This document shows, one piece after another, positions 45,173-53,968 of a stretch of 64,000 bases of DNA. This stretch comes from Micromonospora echinospora. Its GTDB lineage: Bacteria > Actinomycetota > Actinomycetes > Mycobacteriales > Micromonosporaceae. The notes under the pieces are model-generated. The model saw only the letters and a program-made list of their open reading frames with translations, was not told the origin of the DNA and ran no database searches. The DNA is taken from the NCBI RefSeq assembly GCF_900091495.1, contig NZ_LT607413.1, positions 3,983,001 to 4,047,000 of the forward strand. Direction: 5' to 3'. Position numbers and translations under genes: made by a program. Each line of letters starts with the position of its first letter. The first letter of the stretch is position 1.

Positions 45173-45889
45173 TCAGCCGTCGGCGGGGCGGTGGGCCCGC
45201 AGCATCAGCGACACGCCGGGCAGCCCCTTCACCGGTAGGTACCGTTCGGCGGCGACCACCGCCCGGAGCCCCACATTGACCACGGCGGGCAGGTCGCCCA
45301 GGTCGCTGCCGGTGGAGGTGCGCCGCCGCCACGCGGCGACCGGCCGGAGCAGCACGTTCCAGCTCCACAACTCGTCCACGACCAGGCCGGCCTTCTCCAC
45401 CGTCGCCCGCAGCGACTCCCGGTCGTAGCGGCGGACGTGCCCGACCGCCACGTCGTGCGCCGACCAGAGCCGCATGTCGCACGGTACGGCGATCAGCGCG
45501 GTGCCGCCCGGCCGCAGCGTCCGGCGGATCTCGGCGGCGGCGAGGTGGTCGGCGTCGATGTGTTCGAGGATGTCGAAGGCGACCACCAGGTCCAGCCCGG
45601 CCGAGGCGACCGGCAGGTGCCGGGCGTCCGCCCGGATCACGTCCAGCCCGCGTTCCCGGGCCACCTCCGCGCCGTCCACGCTGAACTCCAGCGCCACCGG
45701 TCGCCAGCCGTACGCCCGCAGCACCCGGGTGTTGCCGCCACCGGCCGCGCCGACGTCCAACGCCTGGCCGGGGCGGTGACCCGAGGCCGCGAGCCGGCGC
45801 AGCGCCCGCCCCAGCAGCGCGCGGCGCTCGCGGTACCACCAGTGGGTGTCCTCGAGGGCGGCGAGCTTGCGGATCTCGGTCGCTTCCAC
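45173..45889 (-). CDS. class I SAM-dependent methyltransferase
   Basis: A 238-residue methyltransferase. Motif I ALDVGAAGGGNTRVLRAYGW (about residues 43-62), the acidic loop VALEFS, motif II-like DVIRADARHLPV, motif FDILEHIDAD and post-motif LRPGGTALIAVP identify the fold. The C-terminal half (WSWNVLLRPVAAWRR; LPAVVNVGLRAVVAAERYLP) suggests a membrane-near or lipid/sugar acceptor, as in methyltransferases of glycan clusters. The acceptor is unknown. GTG 45889 follows GAGGAGTACGC. It lies 35 nt before the MerR start region on the same strand, but the MerR gene has its own promoter. Confidence 0.88.
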   Translation of the reverse strand: MEATEIRKLAALEDTHWWYRERRALLGRALRRLAASGHRPGQALDVGAAGGGNTRVLRAYGWRPVALEFSVDGAEVARERGLDVIRADARHLPVASAGLDLVVAFDILEHIDADHLAAAEIRRTLRPGGTALIAVPCDMRLWSAHDVAVGHVRRYDRESLRATVEKAGLVVDELWSWNVLLRPVAAWRRRTSTGSDLGDLPAVVNVGLRAVVAAERYLPVKGLPGVSLMLRAHRPADG

Positions 45890-45962
45890 GCGTACTCCTC
45901 GCAGATCGGGCGACCATCACCCTATCCATGCCGACCCGCGCCTCCACCCGGCGCTCGCCTGG

Positions 45963-46020
45963 TTGGTAGCAGGGGCCCCTTACAGGTGATTTTTGCACTG
46001 CAAGGTGCCCCTGCTACCAA
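45963..46020. repeat. CAGGGGWCCCCTG-family palindrome, copy 5
   Basis: Arms ttggtagcaggggcccctt and aaggtgcccctgctaccaa around acaggtgatttttgcactgc, with two mismatches between arms. Confidence 0.85.
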
Positions 46021-46150
46021 CGCGGCGGAGCGCGGTGCGGACGGCGGAACCAGCGGAGGAAGCGGCGGAACAGCTCGGCCGGTGACGGCGGGTCCGCCGA
46101 GTGCGGTGCCCGCAGGTCCCCACTGGCGCTGCCCCGACGCCCTTCACGGC

Positions 46151-46199
46151 AGATCTTGGACAGTTGCCGTCGTATCTCGACGGTCACTGTCCAAGATCT
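46151..46199. repeat. AGATCTTGGACAGT palindromic repeat, copy A
   Basis: 22-bp arms (46151-46172 and 46178-46199) with two mismatches and loop tatct. The same sequence family recurs at 55731-55771. Confidence 0.85.
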
Positions 46200-46358
46200 A
46201 AACGGAAGCCCGACGGGGGCTGGTGGGGTGGTCGGCCAGTCGCGTCTCGCTGTGGGGCCAGGGCTTCCGTCCTGCGGAGCAGAGGAGCCGCATTCAGGAG
46301 AAATCGCCCACCGGCTACCTGCCGACGCTTTACGCTCCAACACATCAAGGGGGCGATT

Positions 46359-47138
46359 ATGGGCATTCAGGGCAAGGTGGCGGTCGTCACGGGAGCAGGT
46401 CGGGGGATCGGCCGGGCGATCGCGCTGCGGCTGGCGGACGACGGGGCCGACGTGGCGGTGAACGACGTCCGGGCCGAAGGGGCCGAGGCGGTGGCCGACG
46501 AGATCCGGGCACGGGGCCGACGGGCCGTCGCGGTGCCTGCGGACGTCAGTGACCGGGACGCCGTCCACGAGATGGTGGCGAAGGTCGCGGACGACCTCGG
46601 TCGCGTCGACGTCATGGTCTCCAACGCCGGCATGGCGCAGATCAAGCCGCTGACCGAGGTGACCGCCCAGGACCTGGAACCCCTGTTCCGGCTGAACGTC
46701 TTCGGCGTCGTCTACTGCCTCCAGGCCGCCGTGGCGCAGATACGGAAACAGGGCGGCGGTGGAAAGATCATCAACGCCGCTTCGATCGCCGGGCACTCCG
46801 CGTTCGACTACCTCGGCGCGTACTCGGCGACGAAGTTCGCGGTGATCGGGATCACCCAGGCGGCGGCGAAGGAACTGGCGCAGTTCGGGATCACCGTCAA
46901 CGCCTACTGTCCGGGGATCGTCGGCACCGACATGTGGGACGTCATCGACCAGAAGCTCAGCGGCTACCTCGGCCTGAAGCAGGGCGAGGCGCTCAAGAAG
47001 TACGCGGGCGGGATCCCGCTCGGCCGGGTCCAGACCCCGGAGGACGTCGCCGCCTTCGTCTCCTACCTGGCCGGCCCCGACTCGGACTACATGACCGGCC
47101 AGTCCGTGATGATCGACGGCGGCCTCGTCATGCGCTGA
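46359..47138 (+). CDS. short-chain dehydrogenase, acetoin/2,3-butanediol dehydrogenase type
   Basis: A 259-residue classical [11 protein letters not shown] cofactor loop (residues 11-18), NDVRAEGAE (aspartate near strand 2, favouring NAD), [13 protein letters not shown], catalytic Ser in INAASIAGH and YSATK. The C-terminal part ([27 protein letters not shown] and [36 protein letters not shown]) closely resembles diacetyl/acetoin reductases. Expected to interconvert diacetyl, acetoin and butanediol with NAD(H). ATG 46359 has AAGGGGG about 6 nt upstream. It stands alone, ended by a strong hairpin. Confidence 0.88.
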   Translation: MGIQGKVAVVTGAGRGIGRAIALRLADDGADVAVNDVRAEGAEAVADEIRARGRRAVAVPADVSDRDAVHEMVAKVADDLGRVDVMVSNAGMAQIKPLTEVTAQDLEPLFRLNVFGVVYCLQAAVAQIRKQGGGGKIINAASIAGHSAFDYLGAYSATKFAVIGITQAAAKELAQFGITVNAYCPGIVGTDMWDVIDQKLSGYLGLKQGEALKKYAGGIPLGRVQTPEDVAAFVSYLAGPDSDYMTGQSVMIDGGLVMR

Positions 47139-47193
47139 CCGGCGGCCATATCACGCCCGGGTCCTCCGACGAGCCGGGCCACACCGTACGGCA

Positions 47194-47223
47194 GGCCCCG
47201 CTGTCGCGGACGACAGCGGGGCC
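47194..47223. terminator. bidirectional hairpin terminator
   Basis: A perfect 13-bp stem, ggccccgctgtcg/cgacagcggggcc, with loop cgga, between convergent SDR and fabF genes. Confidence 0.85.
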
Positions 47224-47270
47224 AGAACCTGCCGGACGAGCGGGGCGGCGTCGCCGTGGACGCCGTGACC

Positions 47271-48497
47271 TCAGGCCCGCGTGAAGACGAGGGCCACGTT
47301 GTGCCCACCGAAGCCGAACGAGTTGTTCAACGCCGCCGGGATCTCCATGTGACGCGCCTTGTTGGCAACCACCTCGAGGTCGAGACCGTCGTCCGGGTCG
47401 TCCAGGTTGATGGTCGGCGGTATCACCCCGTCGCGGATCGCGAGGATGGTGGCGATCGACTCCAGCGCGCCGGCCGCCCCGAGCAGGTGGCCCGTCATCG
47501 ACTTGGTCGCGGTCAGCACCGGGTGGTCACCGATCGCCTTGTGCAGCGCCACCACCTCGGCCATGTCCCCGACCGGCGTGGAGGTGGCGTGCGCGTTGAC
47601 GTGCACGATGTCCTGCCGGGCCACGCCGGCGTCGGCGATCGCCTTGCCGATGGCCCGGATCGCGCCCGCGCCCTCCGGGTGCGGCTGGACGATGTCGTAC
47701 CCGTCGGAGGTGATGCCGGCCCCGGCGAGCCGGGCGTAGACCCGGGCGCCGCGCGCGGCGGCGTGGTCGGCGCGTTCCAGCACGACCACCCCGGCGCCCT
47801 CGCCGAGGACGAAGCCGTCCCGGCCCTTGTCCCACGGTCGGGAGGCGCGTTCCGGATCGTCGTTGCGGGTGGACATGGCCCGCATGGAGGCGAAGCCGGC
47901 CATCGGCAGCGGGTGGATGACCGCCTCGGTGCCGCCGGCCACCACCACGTCGGCCCGGCCGGAGCGGATGATGTCCAGACCGAGGGCGATGGCCTCCGCG
48001 CCGGTGGCGCAGGCGCTGGCGACCGCGTGTACGCCCGCCTGCGCACCCAGCTCCAGGCCCACCCAGGCGGCGGGACCGTTCGGCATCAGCATCGGCACGG
48101 TGTGCGGAGAGACCCGCCGAGGGCCGGACGCCTCCAGGATGTCGTCCTGGTTGAGCAGCGTCACCGCGCCACCGATGCCGGAGCCGACGCTCACTCCCAG
48201 CCGCTCCGGGTCGAGCCCGGAGTCGGCCAGGCCGGCGTCCGCCCAGGCCTGGTGCGCGGCGATCAGGGCGATCGCCTCGGACCGGTCCAACCGGCGCAGC
48301 TTCACCCGGTCCAGCAGGCCGGCCGGGTCGACCGCGAGTTGCGCGGCGATCCGGACCGGCATCTGGTCGGCCCACTCCTGGGTGAGCGCACTCACCCCGG
48401 AGCGGCCCGCGAGCATGGCGTCCCAGGTCGACGTGACGTCCCCGCCCAGCGGGGTCGTCGCGCCGAGCCCGGTGACGACGACGTCGGTGCGACTCAT
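47271..48497 (-). CDS. fabF: beta-ketoacyl-ACP synthase II
   Basis: A 408-residue condensing enzyme that elongates acyl-ACP with malonyl-ACP. Catalytic Cys in VASACATGAEAI (about residue 163), His in NAHATSTPVGD (about 303) and GHLLGAAGALE (about 338), and the Gly-rich terminus NNSFGFGGHNVALVF. Last gene of the fab operon; ATG 48497 begins 2 nt after the acpP stop. In actinomycetes with this fabD-fabH-acpP-fabF order the genes supply fatty acid elongation and are essential. Confidence 0.96.
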   Translation of the reverse strand: MSRTDVVVTGLGATTPLGGDVTSTWDAMLAGRSGVSALTQEWADQMPVRIAAQLAVDPAGLLDRVKLRRLDRSEAIALIAAHQAWADAGLADSGLDPERLGVSVGSGIGGAVTLLNQDDILEASGPRRVSPHTVPMLMPNGPAAWVGLELGAQAGVHAVASACATGAEAIALGLDIIRSGRADVVVAGGTEAVIHPLPMAGFASMRAMSTRNDDPERASRPWDKGRDGFVLGEGAGVVVLERADHAAARGARVYARLAGAGITSDGYDIVQPHPEGAGAIRAIGKAIADAGVARQDIVHVNAHATSTPVGDMAEVVALHKAIGDHPVLTATKSMTGHLLGAAGALESIATILAIRDGVIPPTINLDDPDDGLDLEVVANKARHMEIPAALNNSFGFGGHNVALVFTRA

Positions 48498-48499
48498 GA

Positions 48500-48739
48500 T
48501 CAGGACTGCGCCTCGATGTAGCTGACGGCGTCACCGACGGTCTTCAGGTTCTGCACCTCGTTGTCCGGGATCTTGACGCCGAACTTCTCCTCCGCCGCCA
48601 CCACGACCTCGACCATGGAGAGCGAGTCGACGTCGAGGTCGTCGGTGAACGACTTCCCCTCGGCCACCTCGTTCTGGTCCACCCCGGCTACCTCGTCGAG
48701 GATCTCGGCGAGGCCGGCGGTGATCTCTTCACGGGTCAT
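48500..48739 (-). CDS. acpP: acyl carrier protein
   Basis: A 79-residue acidic four-helix carrier. The phosphopantetheine attachment serine is Ser39 in LDVDSLSMVEV. The flanking sequence (ITAGLAEILDEVAGV; EKFGVKIPDNEVQNLKTVGDAV) matches housekeeping FASII carriers of actinomycetes. It sits between fabH and fabF. Upstream (48740-48862) is a 7-bp hairpin (48840-48857) and a duplicated tcaggggcagcg, which may tune its high expression relative to fabH. Confidence 0.96.
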   Translation of the reverse strand: MTREEITAGLAEILDEVAGVDQNEVAEGKSFTDDLDVDSLSMVEVVVAAEEKFGVKIPDNEVQNLKTVGDAVSYIEAQS

Positions 48740-48862
48740 TGCGTTGTGTTTCCTCTCATCGGGTTGTACGCACCCGGCGGCGGTACGAGCCGGGCGGGAA
48801 CGGCGCGGTCGGTCGGACCGCCGCCGGACTTCAGGGGCAGCGCGGGCGGACCCGCGCCGGTA

Positions 48863-49807
48863 TCAGGGGCAGCGGACGACCTGACCGGCGTAGGTCAGGC
48901 CGCCGCCGAAACCGAACAGCAGCACCGGGGCGCCCGAGGGCACCTCCCGCCGCTCGACCAGCTTGGACAGGGCCAGCGGCACGCTCGCCGCCGACGTGTT
49001 GCCGGACTCGACGATGTCCTTGGCGATGACGGCGTCCGGGATGCCCAGCCGTCGGGCGATGCCGTCGATGATCCGGGCGTTGGCCTGGTGCGGCACGAAG
49101 GCGGCCAGCTCCTCCGGGCGTACGCCGGCCCGCTCGCAGGCCTGGAGCGCCAGCGGGGCCAGTTCGGTGGTGGCCCAGCGGAAGACCGCCTGCCCCTCCT
49201 GCGCGACGTACGGCCGCCAGCCCTCGATCCGGACCGCGTCGCCCTTCTCGGGGACCGAACCCCACACCACCGGGCCGACCCCGGACGGCTCGCCCTCGGC
49301 GGTGGCGGTGACCACCGCAGCGCCCGCCCCGTCGGCGAAGATGATGCAGGTCGAGCGGTCCGTCCAGTCGACGAAGTCGGAGAGCTTCTCCGCGCCGATG
49401 ACCAGCGCGTTGCGCGAGGCGCCGGCGCGGATGGCGTGGTCGACGGTGCCCAGCGCGTACGCGAAGCCCGAGCAGGCGGTGTTCAGGTCGAACGCGCCCG
49501 GCGCGTTGATGCCCAGCCGGGCGGCGACCCGGCAGGCGACGTTCGGGCTGCGGTCGATCGACGTGCAGGTGGCCACGACCACGAGGTCGATGTCGGCGGC
49601 GGTGAGGCCGGAGTTCGCCAGCGCCTTGTCGGCGGCGGCGGAGGCCATGTCGGCCACCGTCTCGCCGTCGGCGATCCGTCGGCTGACGATGCCCACCCGG
49701 TCGCGGATCCACTCGTCGTTGGTCTCCACGAGCTGGGCTATCTCGTCGTTGGTCACCACCCGCGAGGGCTGGTAGTGACCGAGGGAAAGGATCCGGCTTC
49801 CGCTCAC
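48863..49807 (-). CDS. fabH: beta-ketoacyl-ACP synthase III
   Basis: A 314-residue KAS III that starts fatty acid synthesis by condensing an acyl-CoA primer (branched or acetyl) with malonyl-ACP. Catalytic Cys in LNTACSGFAYAL (about residue 113), His in FVPHQANARIID (about 245) and Asn in VESGNTSAAS (about 275). GTG 49807 is set by the GTGA overlap with the fabD stop and gives the family start (SGSRILSLGHYQPSRVV). The N-terminal extension in the open frame is not homologous. Confidence 0.95.
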   Translation of the reverse strand: MSGSRILSLGHYQPSRVVTNDEIAQLVETNDEWIRDRVGIVSRRIADGETVADMASAAADKALANSGLTAADIDLVVVATCTSIDRSPNVACRVAARLGINAPGAFDLNTACSGFAYALGTVDHAIRAGASRNALVIGAEKLSDFVDWTDRSTCIIFADGAGAAVVTATAEGEPSGVGPVVWGSVPEKGDAVRIEGWRPYVAQEGQAVFRWATTELAPLALQACERAGVRPEELAAFVPHQANARIIDGIARRLGIPDAVIAKDIVESGNTSAASVPLALSKLVERREVPSGAPVLLFGFGGGLTYAGQVVRCP

Positions 49808-50979
49808 GGTTGGAGTCCTCCGATACGGACGAGCGGCTGGCCCGGGGCGACCGGGTCGTCGTGGTGGGCGAGCCACTCGGTGAGCAGCCCACCGGCGTGC
49901 GCGGTCACCTCGACCGGCTCCTGGCGGGTCGAGACGTGCCCGATGACCTGGCCGGTCTCGACGGTCCCGCCCTCGGCGAGACCCTCGGCCGGCGCGAAGG
50001 TGCCGGCCACGGGCGCGACCACCACGCGGAACGGGGCGGTCGGCTCGTGGCGGGGTGCGGTGCCGTGCCGTGCGATCAGGGCGCGGGCGGCCGGCAGGTC
50101 GTCCGGGGTGTTCAGGGTGACGATCTCGGGCAGGGCGTCGGAGCCCTTGTACTCCCGCTTGATGAGGTTGTTCAGGGTGCCGGCCGGGGGCAGCTCGATC
50201 ACCCCGGTCACCCCGAGGTCGACCAGGGTCGCCATGCAGAGGTCCCAGCGGACCGGGGCGGTGACCTGGCGGACGAGGCGCTGCACCATCTCCCGGCCGT
50301 GCGGCACGGCGGTGCCGTCGAGGTTGGACAGCAGGAGCCGGTCCGGATTCCGGACGGTGATCCCGGCGGCGACGGCGGCGAGCGCGGCCTCGGCCGGGGC
50401 CATGTACGGGGTGTGGAACGCCCCGGCCACCTTGAGCCGCATGATCCGGGCCTTGGTCGGCGGCTCGGCGGCGAGGTTGTCGATGCCCTCGGTCGCCCCG
50501 GCGGCCACCACCTGACCGGTGGCGTTGCGGTTGGCCGGGTGCAGGCCGTGCTTCTCGACGGCGGCGAGCACCTCGTCGGCGTCCCCGCCGAGCACCGCCG
50601 CCATGCCGGTCGGCTCCAGCGCGCAGGCCGCCGCCATCTCCCGGCCGCGCACGCCTGCCAGGGCGATCGCGGCCTCGGCCGGAAGCACCCCGGCCAGCGC
50701 CGCCGCGGCCAGCTCGCCGACGCTGTGGCCGGCGGTGAGCCCGACGTCACCCATCGGCAGGTGCTCGGCGGCCAGCAGCGACGCCGCCACCAGCAGCGGC
50801 TGGGTGCGGGCGGTGTCCTTGATCTCGTCCGCGTCGGCTGCGGTGCCGAGGTGGACCAGATCGACGCCGGAGAGCGCCGACCACCACCGCAGCCGTGTCT
50901 CGGTGCCGTGCAGGTCGAGCCACGGAGTCAGGAAGCCGGGTTTCTGCGAACCCTGGCCTGGGGAGAGTACGGCGAGCAC
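49804..50979 (-). CDS. fabD: malonyl-CoA:ACP transacylase with C-terminal biotinyl/lipoyl-like domain
   Basis: A 391-residue protein. The transacylase domain (residues 1-305) has SPGQGSQKPGF, nucleophile Ser in GHSVGELAAAAL, the substrate-arginine region ALAGVRGREMAAACA and His in VAGAFHTPYM. After it comes a roughly 70-residue domain (about 320-391; VVVAPVAGTFAPAEGLAEGG, ETGQVIGHVSTRQEPVEVTA, GGLLTEWLAHHDDPVAPGQPLV) that follows biotinyl/lipoyl hammerhead sequence. The acceptor Lys position (EAMKM in carboxylases) reads QEPVEV, so it should not be modified. GTG 50979 has only a weak ribosome-binding site. First gene of the fab operon, coupled to fabH. Confidence 0.92.
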   Translation of the reverse strand: MLAVLSPGQGSQKPGFLTPWLDLHGTETRLRWWSALSGVDLVHLGTAADADEIKDTARTQPLLVAASLLAAEHLPMGDVGLTAGHSVGELAAAALAGVLPAEAAIALAGVRGREMAAACALEPTGMAAVLGGDADEVLAAVEKHGLHPANRNATGQVVAAGATEGIDNLAAEPPTKARIMRLKVAGAFHTPYMAPAEAALAAVAAGITVRNPDRLLLSNLDGTAVPHGREMVQRLVRQVTAPVRWDLCMATLVDLGVTGVIELPPAGTLNNLIKREYKGSDALPEIVTLNTPDDLPAARALIARHGTAPRHEPTAPFRVVVAPVAGTFAPAEGLAEGGTVETGQVIGHVSTRQEPVEVTAHAGGLLTEWLAHHDDPVAPGQPLVRIGGLQP

Positions 50980-51027
50980 GCCTATGACTCTGTCTGAATC
51001 TTGGCGGCCGTGCGTTGTCGGCAGGCA

Positions 51028-51050
51028 CCAAACCGCACTAGAACATTTGG
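51028..51050. promoter_or_regulatory. CCAAA-N13-TTTGG inverted repeat, candidate FasR operator
   Basis: It lies 49-71 bp upstream of fabD, in the only AT-richer part of the gap to the FasR-like regulator gene. Symmetric half-sites spaced one to two helical turns suit a dimeric regulator. Role inferred. Confidence 0.45.
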
Positions 51051-51060
51051 AGGGATCCTA

Positions 51061-51094
51061 CAAAAAGCCCGGGTCGGAGGCCTTTCGAACCCGG
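51061..51094 (-). terminator. intrinsic terminator of the FasR-like gene with a U-run
   Basis: On the minus strand, CCGGGT ... ACCCGG then GCTTTTTG: a 6-bp stem followed by five T, directly after the regulator stop. Such a classical U-run is rare in this window. Confidence 0.75.
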
Positions 51095-52321
51095 TCAACG
51101 CTCCTCGCCGCGCCCGCCGCCGGGCGGTGCGGGGAGCACCGGCGTGACCGGATCTAGCCGGCCGACGGTCAGCGCCACCTGGAGGGCGAAGGCGCCTCGG
51201 GGGAGCAACGGGGACAGACCGGTCACTTCGGCGATCCGGCGCAACCGGTACCGCACGGTGTTCGGGTGCACGAAGAGGGCGCGCGCCGTGCTCTCCAACA
51301 CCCCGCCCGAGGCGAAGAAGGCGTCCAGGGTCTCCAGCAGTTCGCCCCCGGCGCGCACCAGGGTCGCGTAGTAGTCCTGCCGTAACCGTCGGCGGGCCTC
51401 GGCGTCCCCGGCCAGCGCCCGCTCCGGCAGCAGGGCGGCGGCCTCCACCGGGCGCGGCGCGGCCGGCCAGGCCGGAGCCGCCCGGTACCCGGCCAGCGCC
51501 GACCGCGCCGACTCGGTCGCCTCGTCCAGACTCGGCACGGCGGGACCGACCACCACCGGCCCGTCGCCGAACGCCGGCAGCAGCTTCTCGGTGGCCGCCA
51601 GCGGGTCGGCCGCGCCACCGAGCACCACCACCAGCCGGTCGCCGTGCACCCCGCCGATCATCCCGACCCGGATCCGCCGAGCCAGCCGGTAGACGGTGTG
51701 CAGCACGGCGGCCACCTCCCCGCCGGGCGAGCGACCCACCGCCACCGCCACCGGGGGCGCGTCCGCCCAGCCCAGCGCGGCGGCCCGGCTGGCCAGCACG
51801 TCCGAGGAGTCGCCGCGCAGCAGCGCGTCCACCAGCAGGGCCTGGAGCCGGGCGTCCCAGTTGCCGCGCACCTCGGCGGCCCGCGCGTACGCCCGCGCCG
51901 AGGCGAAGGCGATCTCCCGGGAGAACCGCAGCACGACCTCCCGCAACTGCTGCTCCTCGCCGTCGGCGGCCAGGTGCGGGACCTGCTCCTCCACCACGTC
52001 GATGGTCACCTTGATCAGTGCGACGGTCTGCTGGAGGCTGATCGACCGGGCGAGGGCCTGCGGGGCGATGGCGAAGACCTCGTCGGAGACCTCCTGGGTG
52101 CTGTCCGCCCGACCGCCGCCGTCGCGCAGCCACTGCACCAGCGACCGGACGCCGGCCTGGGCGACCAACGTCACCCAGGACCGCTGGTCGGCCGGGAGGG
52201 CCCGGAACCAGGGCAGGGTCTCGTCCATCCGGGCCACGCTCGCCGTGGCCAGCGCCCCCGCCGCGCGCTCGATCCGGCGCAGCGTGGCCGCCAGTTGCGC
52301 ACCCCCGGGCTCGGTCACCAC
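51095..52321 (-). CDS. fasR: PucR-family transcriptional activator of fatty acid synthesis (FasR-like)
   Basis: A 408-residue regulator. A long N-terminal helical sensor (ARSISLQQTVALIKVTIDVVEE; REIAFASARAYARAAEVRGNWD) and a middle GGDEF-like degenerate domain are followed by the PucR helix-turn-helix (LLETLDAFFASGGVLESTARAL, FVHPNTVRYRLRRIAEVTG, about 330-385). It sits immediately upstream of fabD-fabH-acpP-fabF, exactly as Streptomyces FasR, which activates that operon. GTG 52321 is followed by a second GTG. A U-run terminator separates it from fabD, so the operon has its own promoter. Confidence 0.88.
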   Translation of the reverse strand: MVTEPGGAQLAATLRRIERAAGALATASVARMDETLPWFRALPADQRSWVTLVAQAGVRSLVQWLRDGGGRADSTQEVSDEVFAIAPQALARSISLQQTVALIKVTIDVVEEQVPHLAADGEEQQLREVVLRFSREIAFASARAYARAAEVRGNWDARLQALLVDALLRGDSSDVLASRAAALGWADAPPVAVAVGRSPGGEVAAVLHTVYRLARRIRVGMIGGVHGDRLVVVLGGAADPLAATEKLLPAFGDGPVVVGPAVPSLDEATESARSALAGYRAAPAWPAAPRPVEAAALLPERALAGDAEARRRLRQDYYATLVRAGGELLETLDAFFASGGVLESTARALFVHPNTVRYRLRRIAEVTGLSPLLPRGAFALQVALTVGRLDPVTPVLPAPPGGGRGEER

Positions 52322-52387
52322 CGTCCTAGCCTGACACGCGCCCTGCCGGCCGCCTCGCCCGAACCCCGCGACGTGCCATCATTGGCG

Positions 52388-53020
52388 ATGATCGCGCGTC
52401 CGCCGCTGCTCCTCCCGTTGCTCGCCCTCGCCGCGTTCCTCGCGCTGGCGGTCCCGGTCCTCACCGACTGGGCGCCGCTGGACCGCGCCGACCACGCGCT
52501 CAGCGAGACCTTCCGGGAGTACGGCGACCAGCGCCCCGGACTGGTCTCGGCACTGCGGATCCTCACCGACGTGGCCGCCACCATCCCGTTCCTGGTCGCT
52601 GGTCTACTCGCCACGATCCTGCTGGCCGCCCGGCGGGACCGCCGAGCGGCGGTGTTCTGCGCCACGGTCACCGTGACCGTGCCGGTGCTCTGGGGGCTGG
52701 CGCACTGGCTGCTGCACAACCCCCGCCCGCTGGACGGTTTCGTCACCGTCAGCAGCAACGGCTTCCCGAGCGGGCACACCAGCAACGCGGCCGCCGCCGC
52801 GCTGGTCGTCGTGCTGCTGGCCTGGCCCCGGCTGGCCCGTACCGGACGGCTCGTGACGGTGACGGCGGCCATCGCGTTCGCCGTGTTCGTCGGTCTGACC
52901 CGGGTGGCGCTGCTGGCACACTGGCCCACGGACGTGCTCGGCGGCTGGCTGCTTGCGCTGACCGTCGTGCCGCTCGCCGCGTACGCCGTCCGGGAGCGGA
53001 CCCCCGCCCGCGCGGGCTGA
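52388..53020 (+). CDS. PAP2-superfamily membrane phosphatase
   Basis: A 210-residue integral membrane protein with about six helices and the PAP2 catalytic triad of motifs: HNPRP (motif 1, with the usual Lys less clear), FPSGHTSNA (motif 2, His) and RVALLAHWPTDVLGG (motif 3, His and Asp). It should dephosphorylate a lipid phosphate such as phosphatidic acid, phosphatidylglycerol phosphate or undecaprenyl pyrophosphate on the outer face. ATG 52388 lacks a good Shine-Dalgarno sequence. Divergent from the FasR-like gene with only 66 nt between starts, so their promoters must overlap. Confidence 0.88.
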   Translation: MIARPPLLLPLLALAAFLALAVPVLTDWAPLDRADHALSETFREYGDQRPGLVSALRILTDVAATIPFLVAGLLATILLAARRDRRAAVFCATVTVTVPVLWGLAHWLLHNPRPLDGFVTVSSNGFPSGHTSNAAAAALVVVLLAWPRLARTGRLVTVTAAIAFAVFVGLTRVALLAHWPTDVLGGWLLALTVVPLAAYAVRERTPARAG

Positions 53021-53445
53021 CTCCCGTCCGACAACGGCTCGGCGTGGTGGGCCCGCGCCCCCTCCCGTCGTGGACTGACCGCCACACCGGCCCGGCCCCC
53101 ACCCGGACCGCACCGGCCCAGCGGCTGGGCCCGGCCGGGCCGCTCGGCCGTGTCGGCGGCACCGGCGGTGTCGGCCGTGCTGGCGGGGTCGGCCGCCCGG
53201 GTCGCCGGAGGGATGCTCGTCACGCTGGTCGATGGCGGCCTGCCTCGGCCGGGAGCCGATCCCCGCACGATGACGCGTCGAGGGACATTACGCATGCGAC
53301 GTACCGCCGGACGCGCCCGGCCAGTACGGTGACAGGGCACGGCGCGGCGCGTGGAAGTTCCACGGACGTGATCGCGCGGCCCGCTGCCGGGGGTGACCCG
53401 GTGCCGGGCCGGACAGGGCCCAGGGCGAGCGTGAGGAGACCGGAG
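53021..53445. other. 425-nt gene-poor stretch
   Basis: GC-rich DNA with short direct repeats of gg(t/g)gtcggccgtgctggcg type around 53155-53195. No frame resembles a known protein and no start has a good ribosome-binding site. Confidence 0.4.
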
Positions 53446-53772
53446 ATGCCGCACGGGGAGGCCGACCACGGCTGTGCCCAGGGCGACGCCTGCCGGCCGG
53501 GTCACCAGGACCAGCAGGCGCCCGGCAAGCACCACACCCACCGCCGGTCACCGGTGGGCACGCCGCACCTGGCCGAGCCGGTCGTCCGGCCCGCCGAGGA
53601 GGATCCCCCGGTGCCCCGCCAGCGGACCGCCGACTGCGTCGACCCGGAGCCGCTGCGTGCGGCGTCCTGCCGCAGCGACCTGCCGGGCTGGGCTGGCGCG
53701 CACCAGCACGGGCCGGTCCGGCCGAGCCAGCGCGCGACCCGCCGGGAACGCCCGCCGCGTCGCTGGTGCTGA
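53446..53772 (+). CDS. doubtful small Cys/His-rich protein
   Basis: A 108-residue frame beginning MPHGEADHGCAQGDACRPG, rich in His, Cys, Pro and Arg and ending RRERPPRRWC. The six cysteines are scattered with no recognisable zinc-finger spacing. ATG 53446 has GAGGAG about 7 nt upstream, the main support. Composition is also what a chance frame in this GC content would give, so it may not be a gene. Confidence 0.3.
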   Translation: MPHGEADHGCAQGDACRPGHQDQQAPGKHHTHRRSPVGTPHLAEPVVRPAEEDPPVPRQRTADCVDPEPLRAASCRSDLPGWAGAHQHGPVRPSQRATRRERPPRRWC

Positions 53773-53858
53773 CCGTCGCCACGCGGGCCCGGAACAGCTG
53801 ACCTGCGGTACGGCCGGCCACGACACGACGACCGGCAGCGGGATCCCCATCAGCAGGA

Positions 53859-53890
53859 CGCCGGGTGCTCCCCTGCGGGAACACCCGGCG
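53859..53890. terminator. possible hairpin terminator
   Basis: A 9-bp stem, cgccgggtg/cacccggcg, with a 14-nt loop that can nest ccc/ggg. About 80 nt beyond the stop of the 213-residue gene on the minus strand, and downstream of the doubtful small frame. Confidence 0.5.
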
Positions 53891-53968
53891 CCCGAGGCGA
53901 CCGGTGTGCGGGGTCCTGCCCGGATGTTCCTGTACGCGTGTGTCCGGTGTGCGTGGTGCGTGTCGTAG

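Larger units (their letters stand above)
45890..46358. other. 469-nt divergent intergenic region with two palindromic repeats
   Basis: No gene. It contains repeat copy 5 (45963-46020) and the CTTGGACAGT palindrome (46151-46199). The last 60 nt before the SDR start probably carry its promoter; I cannot fix hexamers. Confidence 0.5.

Noticed and set aside
48831..48874. Duplicated tcaggggcagcg around the fabH stop as a mobile-element footprint.
   Set aside because: Only 12 bp, single pair, no inverted ends; more likely local slippage.
53288..53884. A 198-codon minus-strand frame overlapping the doubtful Cys/His-rich ORF.
   Set aside because: Arg/Pro/Ala/Gly-rich composition with no motif, no ribosome-binding site, and it runs into a hairpin.
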